Origin: Ideonella sp. MAG2
GTDB taxonomy: Bacteria; Pseudomonadota; Gammaproteobacteria; Burkholderiales; Burkholderiaceae_C
DNA length: 64,000 bases
Assembly (NCBI GenBank): GCA_004359425.1
Contig: PTEU01000002.1
Coordinates: 848,788-912,787, forward strand
Direction: 5' to 3'
Part shown: positions 35,928 to 44,713 of the stretch, one piece after another
How positions within the stretch are numbered: position 1 is the stretch's first letter
Layout of the letters: every line of letters begins with the position of its first letter
Made by a program: the position numbers and the translations under genes
Notes under the pieces: generated by a model
The model's input: the letters and a program-made list of their open reading frames with translations, nothing else
The model's database searches: none
Told to the model about the DNA's origin: nothing

Positions 35928-37235
35928 CTAACGCGCCGCCATCATGCGCTCAGGCAGCCAGGTCACGATGGCCGGAAAGGCATACAGCAGGCCAGCCACC
36001 AGCACCAAAAGAAACAGCATGGGGCCGGTGGTGCGCACCACCCAACTCATGGGCCGCCCCGTCAAGGCTTGCAGCATGAACAGGTTGAAGCCTGCCGGCG
36101 GTGTGATCTGGGCCATCTCCACCACCAAGACCAAGAAAATGCCGAACCACATGGGGTCGATGCCAGCGGCTCGCACAATGGGCATGACCAGCCCCATGGT
36201 CAACAACACCGCCGAAATGCCGTCCAGCACGCTGCCTAGGGCCAGATAAAACAGCATCAGTACCAGCAGCAGCACGAAGCTGTGCAGGTGCAGCGCGCTC
36301 ACCCATTGCACCAGCATTTGCGGCACACCCACTTCAGTCAGGGCCAACGACAAAAAGGCGGCCCCCGCCACCAGCAGCGCCAACATGCAGTACAGGCGTG
36401 TGGCACTGAGCAAGGCATCGCGAAAGTTGGCCCAAGTCAAGGAGCCCAGCGCTGCCGAGACAACCAGGGCCCCGACCACCCCCAGCGCGGCCGCCTCTGC
36501 CGGGCGTGCCCAGCCCTTGTAGAGCGAGCCCAACACAATGGCAATCAGCAGCAGCACGGGAAACAGGTCGAGCAAGGACGCGAACTTGTCGCGCCAGGTC
36601 GAGCGCGTCTCAAACCGCGGCATCAGGTCAGCGTTCAGCAGCGACCAGATGACCAGATAAGCCATGGTCAGGCCGGCCACCAGCAGGCCCGGCAACAAGC
36701 CTGCGGCAAAGAGCTGGTCCACCGGCACATTCGCGGTCAGGGCATAGACCACCATGATCAGCGAGGGCGGTATCAGCAAGCCCAAAGTGCCCGCACCGGC
36801 CAGCGAGTTGGCGGCAGCGGCGTCGGGGTAGCCGCGCTTGGCCAGCTCGGGCAAGGTGCGCTTACCGATGGAGGTACTGGTGGCGGCGCTGGAACTGGAC
36901 AAAGCTGCAAAAAGGGTTGCACCCACCACGTTGACGTGCAGCAGCCGCCCCGGCAAAAGGTCCAGCCAAGGGGCCACGCCACGCAAGGTGTCACGGGGCA
37001 GGCTGGTGCGCACCAAAATCTCACCCATCCAGATGAACAGGGGCAGGGCCGTGAGCGCCCAGGAGGAGGCCGACCCCCAGATGGCCTGGGTCATGACTTC
37101 ACCGGCTGCGCGGTCGCTGAAGAGCTGCAGGCCCAGCCAGGCCACACCCGACAGCGCCAAGCCCACCCACACGCCACCGACCAGCAAGGTCAGCAGGCAA
37201 AAAATCAACATCACAGTGACCAGCAGCTCATTCAT
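35928..37235 (-). CDS. TRAP transporter large permease (DctM type)
   Basis: The 435-residue membrane protein has about 12 hydrophobic segments. It carries TRAP large-subunit features: SSSAATSTSIGKRTLPELAKRGY, GAGTLGLLIPPSLIMVVYALTA and QITPPAGFNLFMLQALTGR. It should form the ion-coupled channel with the small subunit encoded just upstream, ten bases apart. No periplasmic binding protein gene lies beside it, unlike the second TRAP system at 42-45 kb, so the substrate is unknown and the receptor must be encoded elsewhere. Confidence 0.94.
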   Translation of the reverse strand: MNELLVTVMLIFCLLTLLVGGVWVGLALSGVAWLGLQLFSDRAAGEVMTQAIWGSASSWALTALPLFIWMGEILVRTSLPRDTLRGVAPWLDLLPGRLLHVNVVGATLFAALSSSSAATSTSIGKRTLPELAKRGYPDAAAANSLAGAGTLGLLIPPSLIMVVYALTANVPVDQLFAAGLLPGLLVAGLTMAYLVIWSLLNADLMPRFETRSTWRDKFASLLDLFPVLLLIAIVLGSLYKGWARPAEAAALGVVGALVVSAALGSLTWANFRDALLSATRLYCMLALLVAGAAFLSLALTEVGVPQMLVQWVSALHLHSFVLLLVLMLFYLALGSVLDGISAVLLTMGLVMPIVRAAGIDPMWFGIFLVLVVEMAQITPPAGFNLFMLQALTGRPMSWVVRTTGPMLFLLVLVAGLLYAFPAIVTWLPERMMAAR

Positions 37236-37244
37236 GGCGCGGTC

Positions 37245-37754
37245 TCAGGACAGGTCGAGGTCGAAGTGAGACACCACCTCGACGGGGCGGGCGTCGATAG
37301 CGCGGCACCACTCATCAAACAAGGCCACACAAAACACGGCCACCCCAAAAGCCATGGCCGACTGGGGCAGCCACAACAGGGTGCGATCAGGGTGAGGCGA
37401 GATGCGCCCCGCCGCCCAAGAAGCCCAGGCCATCTCGGTGGCATGCCAAGCCAGCACGCCGCTCAGACCCAAGGCCACGGTGAGGCACAGCAGCTCCAGA
37501 ATGCGGCGCTGCAGCGGCCCAACCGAATGCAGCAAAACGGTGACCCGCACGTGATCACCGCGCTTGAGCGTATGCGCCAGCGCCAAGAAACCAGCAGCGG
37601 CCACCATATAGCCTGCCATAGCGTCAAAGCCCGCCAAGGGCAGGGGAACTACGCGGTTCAGCAAGCCGGCCAGCACCACCAACAAGGTGCCCACCATCAA
37701 GAGAGCGGCCAACCAAGCCGACGCCTCATAAAGGAGATCAAGCAAACGTCGCAT
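37245..37754 (-). CDS. TRAP transporter small permease (DctQ type)
   Basis: A 169-residue membrane protein with four hydrophobic segments and the DctQ features KRGDHVRVTVLLHSVGPLQRRILELL. It pairs with the large permease directly downstream. The start is ATG at 37754. The two genes form a short minus-strand operon without a receptor gene. Confidence 0.92.
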   Translation of the reverse strand: MRRLLDLLYEASAWLAALLMVGTLLVVLAGLLNRVVPLPLAGFDAMAGYMVAAAGFLALAHTLKRGDHVRVTVLLHSVGPLQRRILELLCLTVALGLSGVLAWHATEMAWASWAAGRISPHPDRTLLWLPQSAMAFGVAVFCVALFDEWCRAIDARPVEVVSHFDLDLS

Positions 37755-37928
37755 GTAGCCCAGAGTTTACGAGGCTTGACCCCTCTGAACCTCGGCTTTT
37801 GTGATTTGCCTCGTCACACCCCTAGGCCGAGGGTGGCGCTCTGGCCTCTGCGGTGTGATGTTTGCCCAGCTTGTGAGCGCCCAGCGAGGCGTCTGGCCGC
37901 TGGCAGCAAGCGCTCGCCAAAGCTGCCT

Positions 37929-38888
37929 TTAGGCCAAGACAGCCTGGGCCGCTTTCATGTAGAGCGGCAAGCCCACCAAGATGTTGAAGGGAAAGGTCAT
38001 GCCCAGAGACATGCCGAGATAGAGCGCCGGATTGGCCTCGGGTATGGCATGCCTCACCACGGCCGGAACGGCAATATAAGAGGCACTGGCGGCCAAGGCC
38101 ATCAGCAGCACGCCATCACCCACCGAGAGACCCAAGAGCCAAGACACAGCCAGCGCTAAGCTGGCATGAACCAAGGGCGCTAGCAAGGCATAAGCCCAAG
38201 CACCGGGGTGCAGGCTGCGCAAGGCCTGCATATGGCGCGCTGCTTGCAAGCCCATGTCGAGCAAGAAGAAGGCCAACATGCCCTTGAACAGATCACCCGA
38301 AAAGGGCTGCATGGCTTGCTGACCTGCCTCACCGCTGAGCATGCCAACGACCATGGCCCCCATCAACAGCAACTGCGCACCGTCAGTCAGCGACTCTTTG
38401 AGCAAGCTACCCACACCGGTTTGCGGCCCCTCAGCGCCTGTGGCTCGGCGCGCCTTGTTGGCCAAGAGCACGGCCATCACAATGGCCGGTGACTCCATCA
38501 AGGCCATGGCCGCCGCCATATGCCCGCCGAAGCTGATGTGCTGGGCGTCCAACATCTGGACGGCCGTGATGAACGTGACCGCGCTGACAGAGCCGTAAGT
38601 GGCCGCCACCGCCGCTGCGTCAAAGCCGTTCAAGAAGCGCCGCAGTACCCCGTAGCCGAGCGCAGGCACCAAGACGGCCAGGAACAGTGCGGCACCCAAG
38701 GTCATCCCGACCTCGATGGTGAGCCCTGATTGGGCCAGCGCAAAGCCCCCCTTGAGGCCCAGCGCCATCAACAGATAAAGGGACAGAAACCGCGCAATGG
38801 GCGGTGGAATCTCCAAATTGGAGCGCAGCAATCCCGCCACGATGCCAAAGACAAAGAACAGTATGGCGGGATCAAGCAGCGCTGCCAT
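37929..38888 (-). CDS. SbtA-type sodium-dependent bicarbonate permease
   Basis: A 319-residue membrane protein with about ten segments and SbtA/DUF897 features: FLSLYLLMALGLKGG, YGSVSAVTFITAVQMLD, MALMESPAIVMAVLLA and ASASYIAVPAVVRHAIPEANPALYLGMSLGMTFPFNI. It probably brings in bicarbonate with sodium. The PII-like partner SbtB is not adjacent. Instead a 51-residue two-helix membrane protein ends directly at its start codon. Both genes run on the minus strand. Confidence 0.9.
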   Translation of the reverse strand: MAALLDPAILFFVFGIVAGLLRSNLEIPPPIARFLSLYLLMALGLKGGFALAQSGLTIEVGMTLGAALFLAVLVPALGYGVLRRFLNGFDAAAVAATYGSVSAVTFITAVQMLDAQHISFGGHMAAAMALMESPAIVMAVLLANKARRATGAEGPQTGVGSLLKESLTDGAQLLLMGAMVVGMLSGEAGQQAMQPFSGDLFKGMLAFFLLDMGLQAARHMQALRSLHPGAWAYALLAPLVHASLALAVSWLLGLSVGDGVLLMALAASASYIAVPAVVRHAIPEANPALYLGMSLGMTFPFNILVGLPLYMKAAQAVLA

Positions 38889-39044
38889 TTAGCTCCACAA
38901 CAAGCTCAGCCCTACAGCACTGGTGCCCGCCCCAATGGCCAGCATCAGCTTCGCATCTCTGCGCACACCGCGACGATACTCGATCACCGCCGCCACCAAC
39001 AGCGCAGCCAACACCGCGCCAATGCCCAAAAGAAGGTCGCTCAT
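38889..39044 (-). CDS. 51-residue two-helix membrane protein upstream of the SbtA gene
   Basis: A short gene: MSDLLLGIGAVLAALLVAAV, a loop IEYRRGVRRDAK, then LMLAIGAGTSAVGLSLLWS and TAA. Two membrane helices are joined by a basic loop, which by the positive-inside rule should face the cytoplasm. A strong GAGGAG site lies six bases ahead of the ATG, and the stop codon abuts the permease start (TAA-ATG), which argues for coupled translation and a joint complex. I do not recognise the family. It could be a small regulator or assembly partner of the permease. Confidence 0.75.
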   Translation of the reverse strand: MSDLLLGIGAVLAALLVAAVIEYRRGVRRDAKLMLAIGAGTSAVGLSLLWS

Positions 39045-39062
39045 GGCAGTCTCCTCAAGTGG

Positions 39063-39758
39063 TCAGTCGTCACCACCCATGCCAAACAAGCTCAGCAAGC
39101 TGGTGAAGAGGTTGAAGATAGACACATACAAGCCGATGGTGGCCAGCACATAGTTGGTTTCACCGCCATTCACGATGCGGCTGGTCTCAAACAGGATCAG
39201 GCCGACCGACAGCAGCGCCACCATGCCCGACACCGCCAAGCCCAGGGTGGGGATGTTCATGAAGGCAGCGGCCAAACCCAGCAGCAGCGCGACGATCATG
39301 CCCACGAAGAGGAAGCCGCCCATGGCGCTGAAGTCGCGGCGCGTGGTCAACACATAGGCCGAGAGTGCCAAGGTGGTGATGCCGGTCACACCCAGCGCCA
39401 TGGCAATGGTCTGGGCCCCGCCAGGCAGAGCCAGGGTGTGGCTGAGCACAGGGCCCAGGGTATAGCCCATGAAGCCGGTCAAGCCAAAGGTGGCCACCAA
39501 GCCCCAGCCACTGTTCTTGAGTTTATGAACCGCGAACAGCAAGCCGAACATGCCCACCAGCGACAGCAGCAAACCCGGCGCAGGCCAGCCCTGGGCCACG
39601 CTGAGGCCGGCAATGCCGGCGCTGAACAGCAGCGTCATCGACAACAGCGCATAGGTGTTGCGCAACACCCGCTTGACGGCCACCGCATGGTCCGGCCGGT
39701 CGGCCAGCACCAAACCACCCGCGCTGTAGGTGGGGGAGGATGAAGACAGCTCACTCAT
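39063..39758 (-). CDS. Bax inhibitor-1/YccA family membrane protein
   Basis: A seven-helix membrane protein of 231 residues. The N-terminal soluble part ends in LADRPDHAVAVKRVLRNTYALLSMTLLFSAGIAGL, and GFTGYTLGPVLS-like and FETSRIVNGGETNYVLATIGLYVSIFNLFTSLL segments are typical of the BI-1 family, with the C-terminal acidic end GMGGDD. Bacterial members are thought to leak calcium or modulate proteases at the membrane. It is divergent from the nhaR remnant. Confidence 0.95.
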   Translation of the reverse strand: MSELSSSSPTYSAGGLVLADRPDHAVAVKRVLRNTYALLSMTLLFSAGIAGLSVAQGWPAPGLLLSLVGMFGLLFAVHKLKNSGWGLVATFGLTGFMGYTLGPVLSHTLALPGGAQTIAMALGVTGITTLALSAYVLTTRRDFSAMGGFLFVGMIVALLLGLAAAFMNIPTLGLAVSGMVALLSVGLILFETSRIVNGGETNYVLATIGLYVSIFNLFTSLLSLFGMGGDD

Positions 39759-39862
39759 GGCAAACCTCCTTGGAAAGAGCCATTCGATGAGAGCATATTC
39801 GTCGCAAACACCATCTTAAAAAAGAAGACAAATTCTGATCAATGATTCGTAAAATACTGATC

Positions 39863-40451
39863 ATGAGTCAAGACCTTAACTACCGGCATCTCTACTACTT
39901 CTGGGTCGTGGCCCGTGAAGGCGGCATGGCCAGGGCCGCAGAGCGGCTGGACATGGCTGTGCAGACCATCAGCGCCCAAGTCCGTGAACTGGAGAAAAGC
40001 CTGGGCTATACCCTGCTCAAACCCGCAGGGCGAGGCCTGGCCTTGACCGAGGCCGGCGAGGTCGCATTGCGCCAGGCCGAGCAAATTTTTCAACTGGGCG
40101 AGGCCCTGCCCGCGCTGGTGCGCAATGCTGCGGGTCGGCCCGTCATCAAGTTGGCGGTGGGGGTGTCGGACAACCAACGCCGCTGTGCGCGCACCGCTGG
40201 ACCACTGGATCGAGCGCCTTGGCCTGCATCCCGAGGTGGTGGGCGAGTTTGAGGACAACGCCCTGCTCAAGGCCTTTGGGGCCAGCGGCATGGGTGCCTT
40301 TCCGGCGGCACTGAGCGTCGAAGCCGACCTGCTGGCCCGTTACCCCGTGCAGCGCTTAGGCGTGTGCGAAGGCGTGACCGAGCACTTCTGGGCCATTGGC
40401 ACGGAGAAAAAGGTCATGCACCCACTGGTGCTGAAGCTGTTGCCTCGGTGA
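39863..40451 (+). pseudogene. nhaR: NhaR-like LysR regulator with internal deletion and frameshift
   Basis: Residues 1-103 are the intact N-terminal part of NhaR (NYRHLYYFWVVAREGGMARAAERLDMAVQTISAQVRELE). After VGVSD the frame breaks. From about 40185 a second frame resumes with VRAPLDHWIERLGLHPEVVGEFEDNALLKAFGASGMGAFPAAL and runs to the normal NhaR end. About 100-110 residues of the effector domain are missing between them. The result cannot make a normal regulator; the first frame alone could make a DNA-binding fragment ending at 40252. NhaR usually controls sodium/proton exchange. Confidence 0.85.
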
Positions 40452-40906
40452 GGCGAGAAGAATGTCCGGTGACGGGTTCCGGAGCCGCCCAATCGTTGCG
40501 GCCGGTTTGATCTGCGAAGCGTGAGCTCAACGCAGAGGGTGGGGAAGATTCACACCGGAGGTGTCCGGCTGCGCGCGGCTCGACAAAGCGAGTGGGTGGT
40601 GCGCTGCACGGGAGGTCAATCACGCACATCCCGCGCGGCCCGCACCCTGCGGTGGCCTGCGCGGTGTGCAGGGGCACACCCGGTGTCAATCTGTGGGGTT
40701 GAGTAGACCTGCTCGGTGGTCTGCGGCGCTGTAGCGCTCAAGCAGCCAAATTCAGCAAGGTCGGCGAAAGGGCTCAGATCGGCGGCCCCTTGCCATGGCA
40801 GACGGCAGTGCTGCCGTGATGCGATGGGGCGAACTGTAAAGACTCTTTACTCCGTTGTCAAGCCCGGCCGACAATCGTGCTGTTGTTTTCCATCTGCACT
40901 TCGCCC
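40452..40906 (+). other. Non-coding GC-rich stretch with several hairpins
   Basis: No convincing gene on either strand in these 455 bases. The plus strand holds local stems such as ACACC-GGA-GGTGT near 40551, CTGCG...CGCAG near 40515-40540, and a GCGCTGTAGCGC near 40728. It might encode an untranslated RNA, but I do not recognise any known class (not 6S, tmRNA, RNase P or SRP RNA as far as I can see). It includes the promoter region of the next gene. Confidence 0.3.
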
Positions 40907-41299
40907 ATGTCCCCACTGCCCTTGCTGCGTCGCCAGAATGCGCTGGCGCTGTTCCACGTTTTTGCCGAGCAGGCGCTGGCCGCGGGTGAAGCGCCCAAGG
41001 GCTTGGAGCAGGCATTTGCGGCCACGGTGCAAATTTCGCCCAGCATGTGGAGCCAGATCAAGTCCAGCCGCCCGATTGGCGACAAGCTCGCACGGCAGTT
41101 GGAGGCACTGACGGGCCATGCGCAAGGCTGGCTGGATGAACCGCACCAAGCCGCCACCCCCACCCCCGCCGAGAAGGCTTTTTTAGACTTGGCGCTGGCG
41201 GCTTGGCGGGCCACCAACAGTGCAGGGCGTAAGGCCTTGCGCCAGCATGTGAAGGCTGTAGCGGCCGAAGCGCACTCAGACAACGCTGACGCAGCTTGA
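40907..41299 (+). CDS. Small helix-turn-helix-like protein, unknown
   Basis: A 130-residue product with a possible XRE-like helix-turn-helix in the middle: GLEQAFAATVQISPSMWSQIKSSRPIGDKLARQLEALTGHAQGWLDEPH. The WSQIKSSRPIGDKLARQLE part resembles a recognition helix followed by the usual after-helix. The C-terminal 50 residues are helical. I choose the ATG at 40907 over an upstream start ten codons earlier because the upstream residues look untranslated. Target and role unknown. Confidence 0.65.
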   Translation: MSPLPLLRRQNALALFHVFAEQALAAGEAPKGLEQAFAATVQISPSMWSQIKSSRPIGDKLARQLEALTGHAQGWLDEPHQAATPTPAEKAFLDLALAAWRATNSAGRKALRQHVKAVAAEAHSDNADAA

Positions 41300-41366
41300 G
41301 GCCTGCAGCACAGTTTTTTGTAAGCGAAGCGCTAAACAGCCCTGGAATCCGGACGATGTTCGCCGC

Positions 41367-41687
41367 ATGAGTATCGGAACCCTTCCCCCCATTGCCTCGG
41401 TAGGCCTGGCTGTCAGCCAAGCTCGGCTGAGCGCAAACGCCAATGCGGCGACGGCCAGGGTGGCTGAGGACTCTCGTCGGCCCAGTGATGCGCACAGTGC
41501 GGTGGCCGCCCAAGCTGCAATGCAGCAGATGGCGGACAGCACCTTGCGCGAGGCCGAGCGTCGCATGGCTGAACAGGCCCAGGCGATCAGCAACCAGCGT
41601 CAGTCGCTTGCTCGCTATGAAGAGCAAATGCGGCAGGCGCGGGCCGGGGACTCCGTCTCCGGCACCTTGCTGTCGCTGTCGGCCTGA
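41367..41687 (+). CDS. Small coiled-coil protein, unknown
   Basis: A 106-residue product with low complexity, rich in Ala, Ser and Gln. The second half is a probable coiled coil (QMADSTLREAERRMAEQAQAISNQRQSLARYEEQMRQA). No signal peptide or known domain. It ends before a strong hairpin that separates it from the convergent dctP-type gene. I am moderately sure it is translated because the codon bias matches the host. Confidence 0.55.
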   Translation: MSIGTLPPIASVGLAVSQARLSANANAATARVAEDSRRPSDAHSAVAAQAAMQQMADSTLREAERRMAEQAQAISNQRQSLARYEEQMRQARAGDSVSGTLLSLSA

Positions 41688-41746
41688 GGAGCCCCGCGCA
41701 CGCCACGAGAGCCCTGCACGCCACCTTGACGTCGGCTGGCAGGCAG

Positions 41747-41780
41747 CCGCGCCGCTCACCCCTCGGTGAGCCCGGCGCGG
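41747..41780. terminator. Strong hairpin between convergent genes
   Basis: CCGCGCCG pairs with CGGCGCGG and CTCACC with GGTGAG around the loop CCTC, with a two-base CC bulge, giving 14 pairs. There is no T-tract, so it may not be a classical intrinsic terminator, but its place between convergent genes suggests transcript end protection or bidirectional termination. Confidence 0.5.
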
Positions 41781-41832
41781 CCTTCGCACGTCTGTGCCTG
41801 CCGCTCACACGCCAGACCAATCCCGCAGTGCC

Positions 41833-42852
41833 TTATTTTTTAGCCCGCACCTTAGCCAGTTCAGCCTGGGTTTCTTGCCACAGCTCCATGCCCACATTGG
41901 CGGCGATGCTGGCGTTCACACGGGTCAGCTTGTCGCGCATGCGGGCGGCCTCGGTGGGGCTCAGCTCATTGATCTGCATACCCTTGGCCTTCAAGTCGCC
42001 CAAGGCCTTGGCGGCTTCGGCGCGGGTGTCTTGGCGCTCGAAGGCGCGGCTGGCGTTGGCAGCGTCTTGCAAGATCTTTTGCTCATCCTTCGAGAGCCCA
42101 TCCCACCACTTCTTGCTGACAGTGACGATCCACGGGCTGTAGACGTGGTTGGTCACACTGAGGTACTTCTGCACCTCATAGAACTTGCTGGAGAGGATGG
42201 TGTTGTAGGGGTTCTCTTGGCCATCTACCGTCTTGGTTTCCAGGGCACTGAACAGCTCCGAGAAGGGCAGCGGCACGGCATTGGCCCCCAAGCTCTTGAA
42301 GCTTTCTAGAAAGACGTTGTTCTGCATCACGCGCAGCTTCACGCCGTCCAGGTCTTCCAGCTTGGTGACAGGGCGCTTGGAGTTGGTCAGGTTGCGGAAG
42401 CCGTTCTCCCAATAGGTCAGGCCCACCAAACCTTTTTCAGGCAGCTTGGCCATCACCTTCTGGCCCACCGGGCCGTCCAGCAGGGCATCGGCTTCCTTGA
42501 CGTTGTTGAACAAGAAGGGCGTGTCCCACAGCGCCATCTCTTTGGTGATGCCCACCAAGGTGGCGGTGGAGCCCACCATCATCTCTTGCGCGCCGCCAAT
42601 CAAGGCCTGCTGCATCTGGGTGTCCGGGCCCAAAGCGGCGGCACCGATGGCGCGCACCTTCATCTTGCCGCCAGAGGCCTTTTCCACCTGCTCAGCAAAG
42701 AACTTGACCGCGCGGCCCTGGTTGCTTTGCTCATTCAAGCCATAGCCAAAACGGATCAGGCGGGGCTTGATGTCTTGGGCGCTGGCCAGCAGCGGGGCGG
42801 CGAGGGCGGCGGTGGCCGCCACGGCGACCACAGAGCGACGGAGGATGTTCAT
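41833..42852 (-). CDS. TRAP transporter solute receptor (DctP type), probably for gluconate
   Basis: Periplasmic binding protein of 339 residues. It has a signal peptide (MNILRRSVVAVAATAALAAPLLASAQD), an N-terminal lobe, and the family motif region LEDLDGVKLRVMQNNVFLESFKSLGANAVPLPFSELFSALETKTVDGQENPYNT with the Arg used to clamp a carboxylate. The ATG at 42852 starts the signal peptide. It begins an operon end with the two permeases and gntK, so the ligand is probably gluconate or a related sugar acid; this is inference from context. Confidence 0.93.
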   Translation of the reverse strand: MNILRRSVVAVAATAALAAPLLASAQDIKPRLIRFGYGLNEQSNQGRAVKFFAEQVEKASGGKMKVRAIGAAALGPDTQMQQALIGGAQEMMVGSTATLVGITKEMALWDTPFLFNNVKEADALLDGPVGQKVMAKLPEKGLVGLTYWENGFRNLTNSKRPVTKLEDLDGVKLRVMQNNVFLESFKSLGANAVPLPFSELFSALETKTVDGQENPYNTILSSKFYEVQKYLSVTNHVYSPWIVTVSKKWWDGLSKDEQKILQDAANASRAFERQDTRAEAAKALGDLKAKGMQINELSPTEAARMRDKLTRVNASIAANVGMELWQETQAELAKVRAKK

Positions 42853-42893
42853 GGCGGAGTCCTTGTGGAGTGAAGGGAAGGAAGAAAAGTGCG

Positions 42894-44210
42894 TCAGCGC
42901 AACCACGCCACCGGCGCCGTCACGATCTGCGGGAAGACCACGAAGGTGGCCAAGATCAAGGTGTAGGTCAGCAGGAACGGGTTCACACCGCGGATGACTT
43001 GGGCGAGCGGCAGGCGCCCTACGCCGGCCACCACATTGAGCACCGTGCCCACCGGCGGGGTGATCAGGCCGATGGCGCCATTGAGCACAAACATCAGGCC
43101 AAAGTAGACGGGGTCAATGCCGGCCTTGACGGCGATGGGCAGCATCACCGGCGCGAAGATCAGGATCGTGGGCGTGAGGTCCAGCGCGGTGCCGATCAGC
43201 ACCAGCACGATCATCATCACGGCCATCAACAGCTTGGGGTGCTCGATCAAGGGGCCCAGCCAGCCGGTCAGCACGCCGGGCAAGTCAGCCAGGGTGATCA
43301 TGTAGCTGGCCACTTGCGCCCCCGCACACAAGAACATCACCACCGCCGTGGTCTTGGCCGCCCGCACCAGCACCGGGCCCAGCGCGGTGAGCGTCATCTC
43401 ACGGTGAATCAGCACCGCCACCATCAGCGCATAGAAGGCAGCCACCACGGCGGCCTCAGTGGGCGTGAAGACACCGGTCTTCATGCCACCGATGATGATG
43501 ACGGGCATGAGCAGCGCCCACACCGCGTGCACGGTGGCCCGCAGGCGCAGCGCCAGGGGCTGGGGCTGGCCTTCGGGCAGGTCAATGCGGCGCAGCACCC
43601 ACTTCCAGGCCACGATCAGGCCCGCACCCATGATCAGCCCCGGCACGATGCCGGAGACAAATAATGCAGAAATCGAGGTGTTGGTCGTCACACCATAGAT
43701 CACAAAAGGCATGGACGGCGGAATGATGGGGGCGATGATGCCGCCCGAGGCGATCAGCCCGGCCGAGGTGCGCAGCGGGTAGCCCTGGTCGCGCATCATG
43801 GGCAGCAAGATGGTGGCCAAGGCGGCCGTGTCGGCCAGGGCCGAGCCGCTCATGCTGGCCATCAACACCGCCGCGCCAATGGCCACATAACCCAAGCCGC
43901 CACGGATGTGGCCGACCCAGGCCTGGGCCATGTCAATGATGCGGCGGCTGATGCCGCCCGAGTTCATCAGCTCGCCGGCCAAGATGAAGAAGGGCACGGC
44001 CAGCAATGGAAAGCTGTCCACGCCCGCCACCAGGTTTTGCGCCAGCAACTGGGTGTCCCAGAAGCCCAGCACATAGGCCATGCCGGCCCCGGTGAGCACC
44101 AAGGCCAGTGCCATGTTCATGCCCATGCCCATCAGCAGCAGCATGCCCACACAAAACACGATGAAGGCTTGGCCTTCCAGGCTCAGGCCCAAGGCGGTGA
44201 GGGCGTCCAT
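42894..44210 (-). CDS. TRAP transporter large permease
   Basis: A 438-residue membrane protein with TRAP large-subunit motifs: VPFFILAGELMNSGGISRRII, SGSALADTAALATILLPMM, ASGGIIAPIIPPSMPFVIYG and NGAIGLITPPVGTVLNVVAGV. The real start is the ATG at 44210, which overlaps the small-permease stop by one base; a longer open frame upstream is the antisense-like continuation of the dctQ gene. It works with the small permease and the receptor at 41833. Confidence 0.95.
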   Translation of the reverse strand: MDALTALGLSLEGQAFIVFCVGMLLLMGMGMNMALALVLTGAGMAYVLGFWDTQLLAQNLVAGVDSFPLLAVPFFILAGELMNSGGISRRIIDMAQAWVGHIRGGLGYVAIGAAVLMASMSGSALADTAALATILLPMMRDQGYPLRTSAGLIASGGIIAPIIPPSMPFVIYGVTTNTSISALFVSGIVPGLIMGAGLIVAWKWVLRRIDLPEGQPQPLALRLRATVHAVWALLMPVIIIGGMKTGVFTPTEAAVVAAFYALMVAVLIHREMTLTALGPVLVRAAKTTAVVMFLCAGAQVASYMITLADLPGVLTGWLGPLIEHPKLLMAVMMIVLVLIGTALDLTPTILIFAPVMLPIAVKAGIDPVYFGLMFVLNGAIGLITPPVGTVLNVVAGVGRLPLAQVIRGVNPFLLTYTLILATFVVFPQIVTAPVAWLR

Positions 44211-44713
44211 CACTCCACCTCCGCCGCGTGGCCAAGGTCCAAGGGTCGGCGGGCCAGCAGCTCCCACAGCGCGCAGCCGCCGATCACCACCGCGCACAAC
44301 AAGGCGGGCAGCGGCAGCAGCGCGGTGGGGTAGCCCAAGACCACCGAGTGGCTGTCCAGCCCCACCACCACCTGCTGCCAAGCGCCCCAGCCCAGCAGCA
44401 CGCAGGCAAGCAAAACCATCAGGCGAATGATCACGGTCATCACGCCCAAACCACGTGAGCCGAGCCGGGCCACCAAGCTGGTGAAGGCCATGTGCTCGCC
44501 GGCCGGGTAGGCAGCCGCCGCGCCGATGAAGACCATCCACACAAACAGCAGGCGCGACAACTCTTCACTGGCGGCAATGCCGCTACCAAAGCCATAGCGC
44601 AGCACCACGTTGACGAAGACGGCCAGGGCCATCACGCCCAGGCAGGCCGCCATGGCGCCATGGGCCAAGCGGTAGGGCCAAGCGAGGCGCGCGGGCGTCG
44701 CAGCATCAGACAT
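44210..44713 (-). CDS. TRAP transporter small permease
   Basis: A 167-residue membrane protein with four hydrophobic segments and DctQ features (VNVVLRYGFGSGIAASEELSRLLFVWMVFIGAAAAY). It overlaps the gntK end by eight bases and the large-permease start by one. This order, gntK - dctQ - dctM - dctP, supports a sugar-acid uptake system. Confidence 0.94.
   Translation of the reverse strand: MSDAATPARLAWPYRLAHGAMAACLGVMALAVFVNVVLRYGFGSGIAASEELSRLLFVWMVFIGAAAAYPAGEHMAFTSLVARLGSRGLGVMTVIIRLMVLLACVLLGWGAWQQVVVGLDSHSVVLGYPTALLPLPALLCAVVIGGCALWELLARRPLDLGHAAEVE

Noticed and set aside
36282..38159. A 625-codon plus-strand open frame across TRAP and SbtA genes
   Set aside because: Antisense of membrane-protein codons gives Gln/His/Arg-rich nonsense; no start signal.
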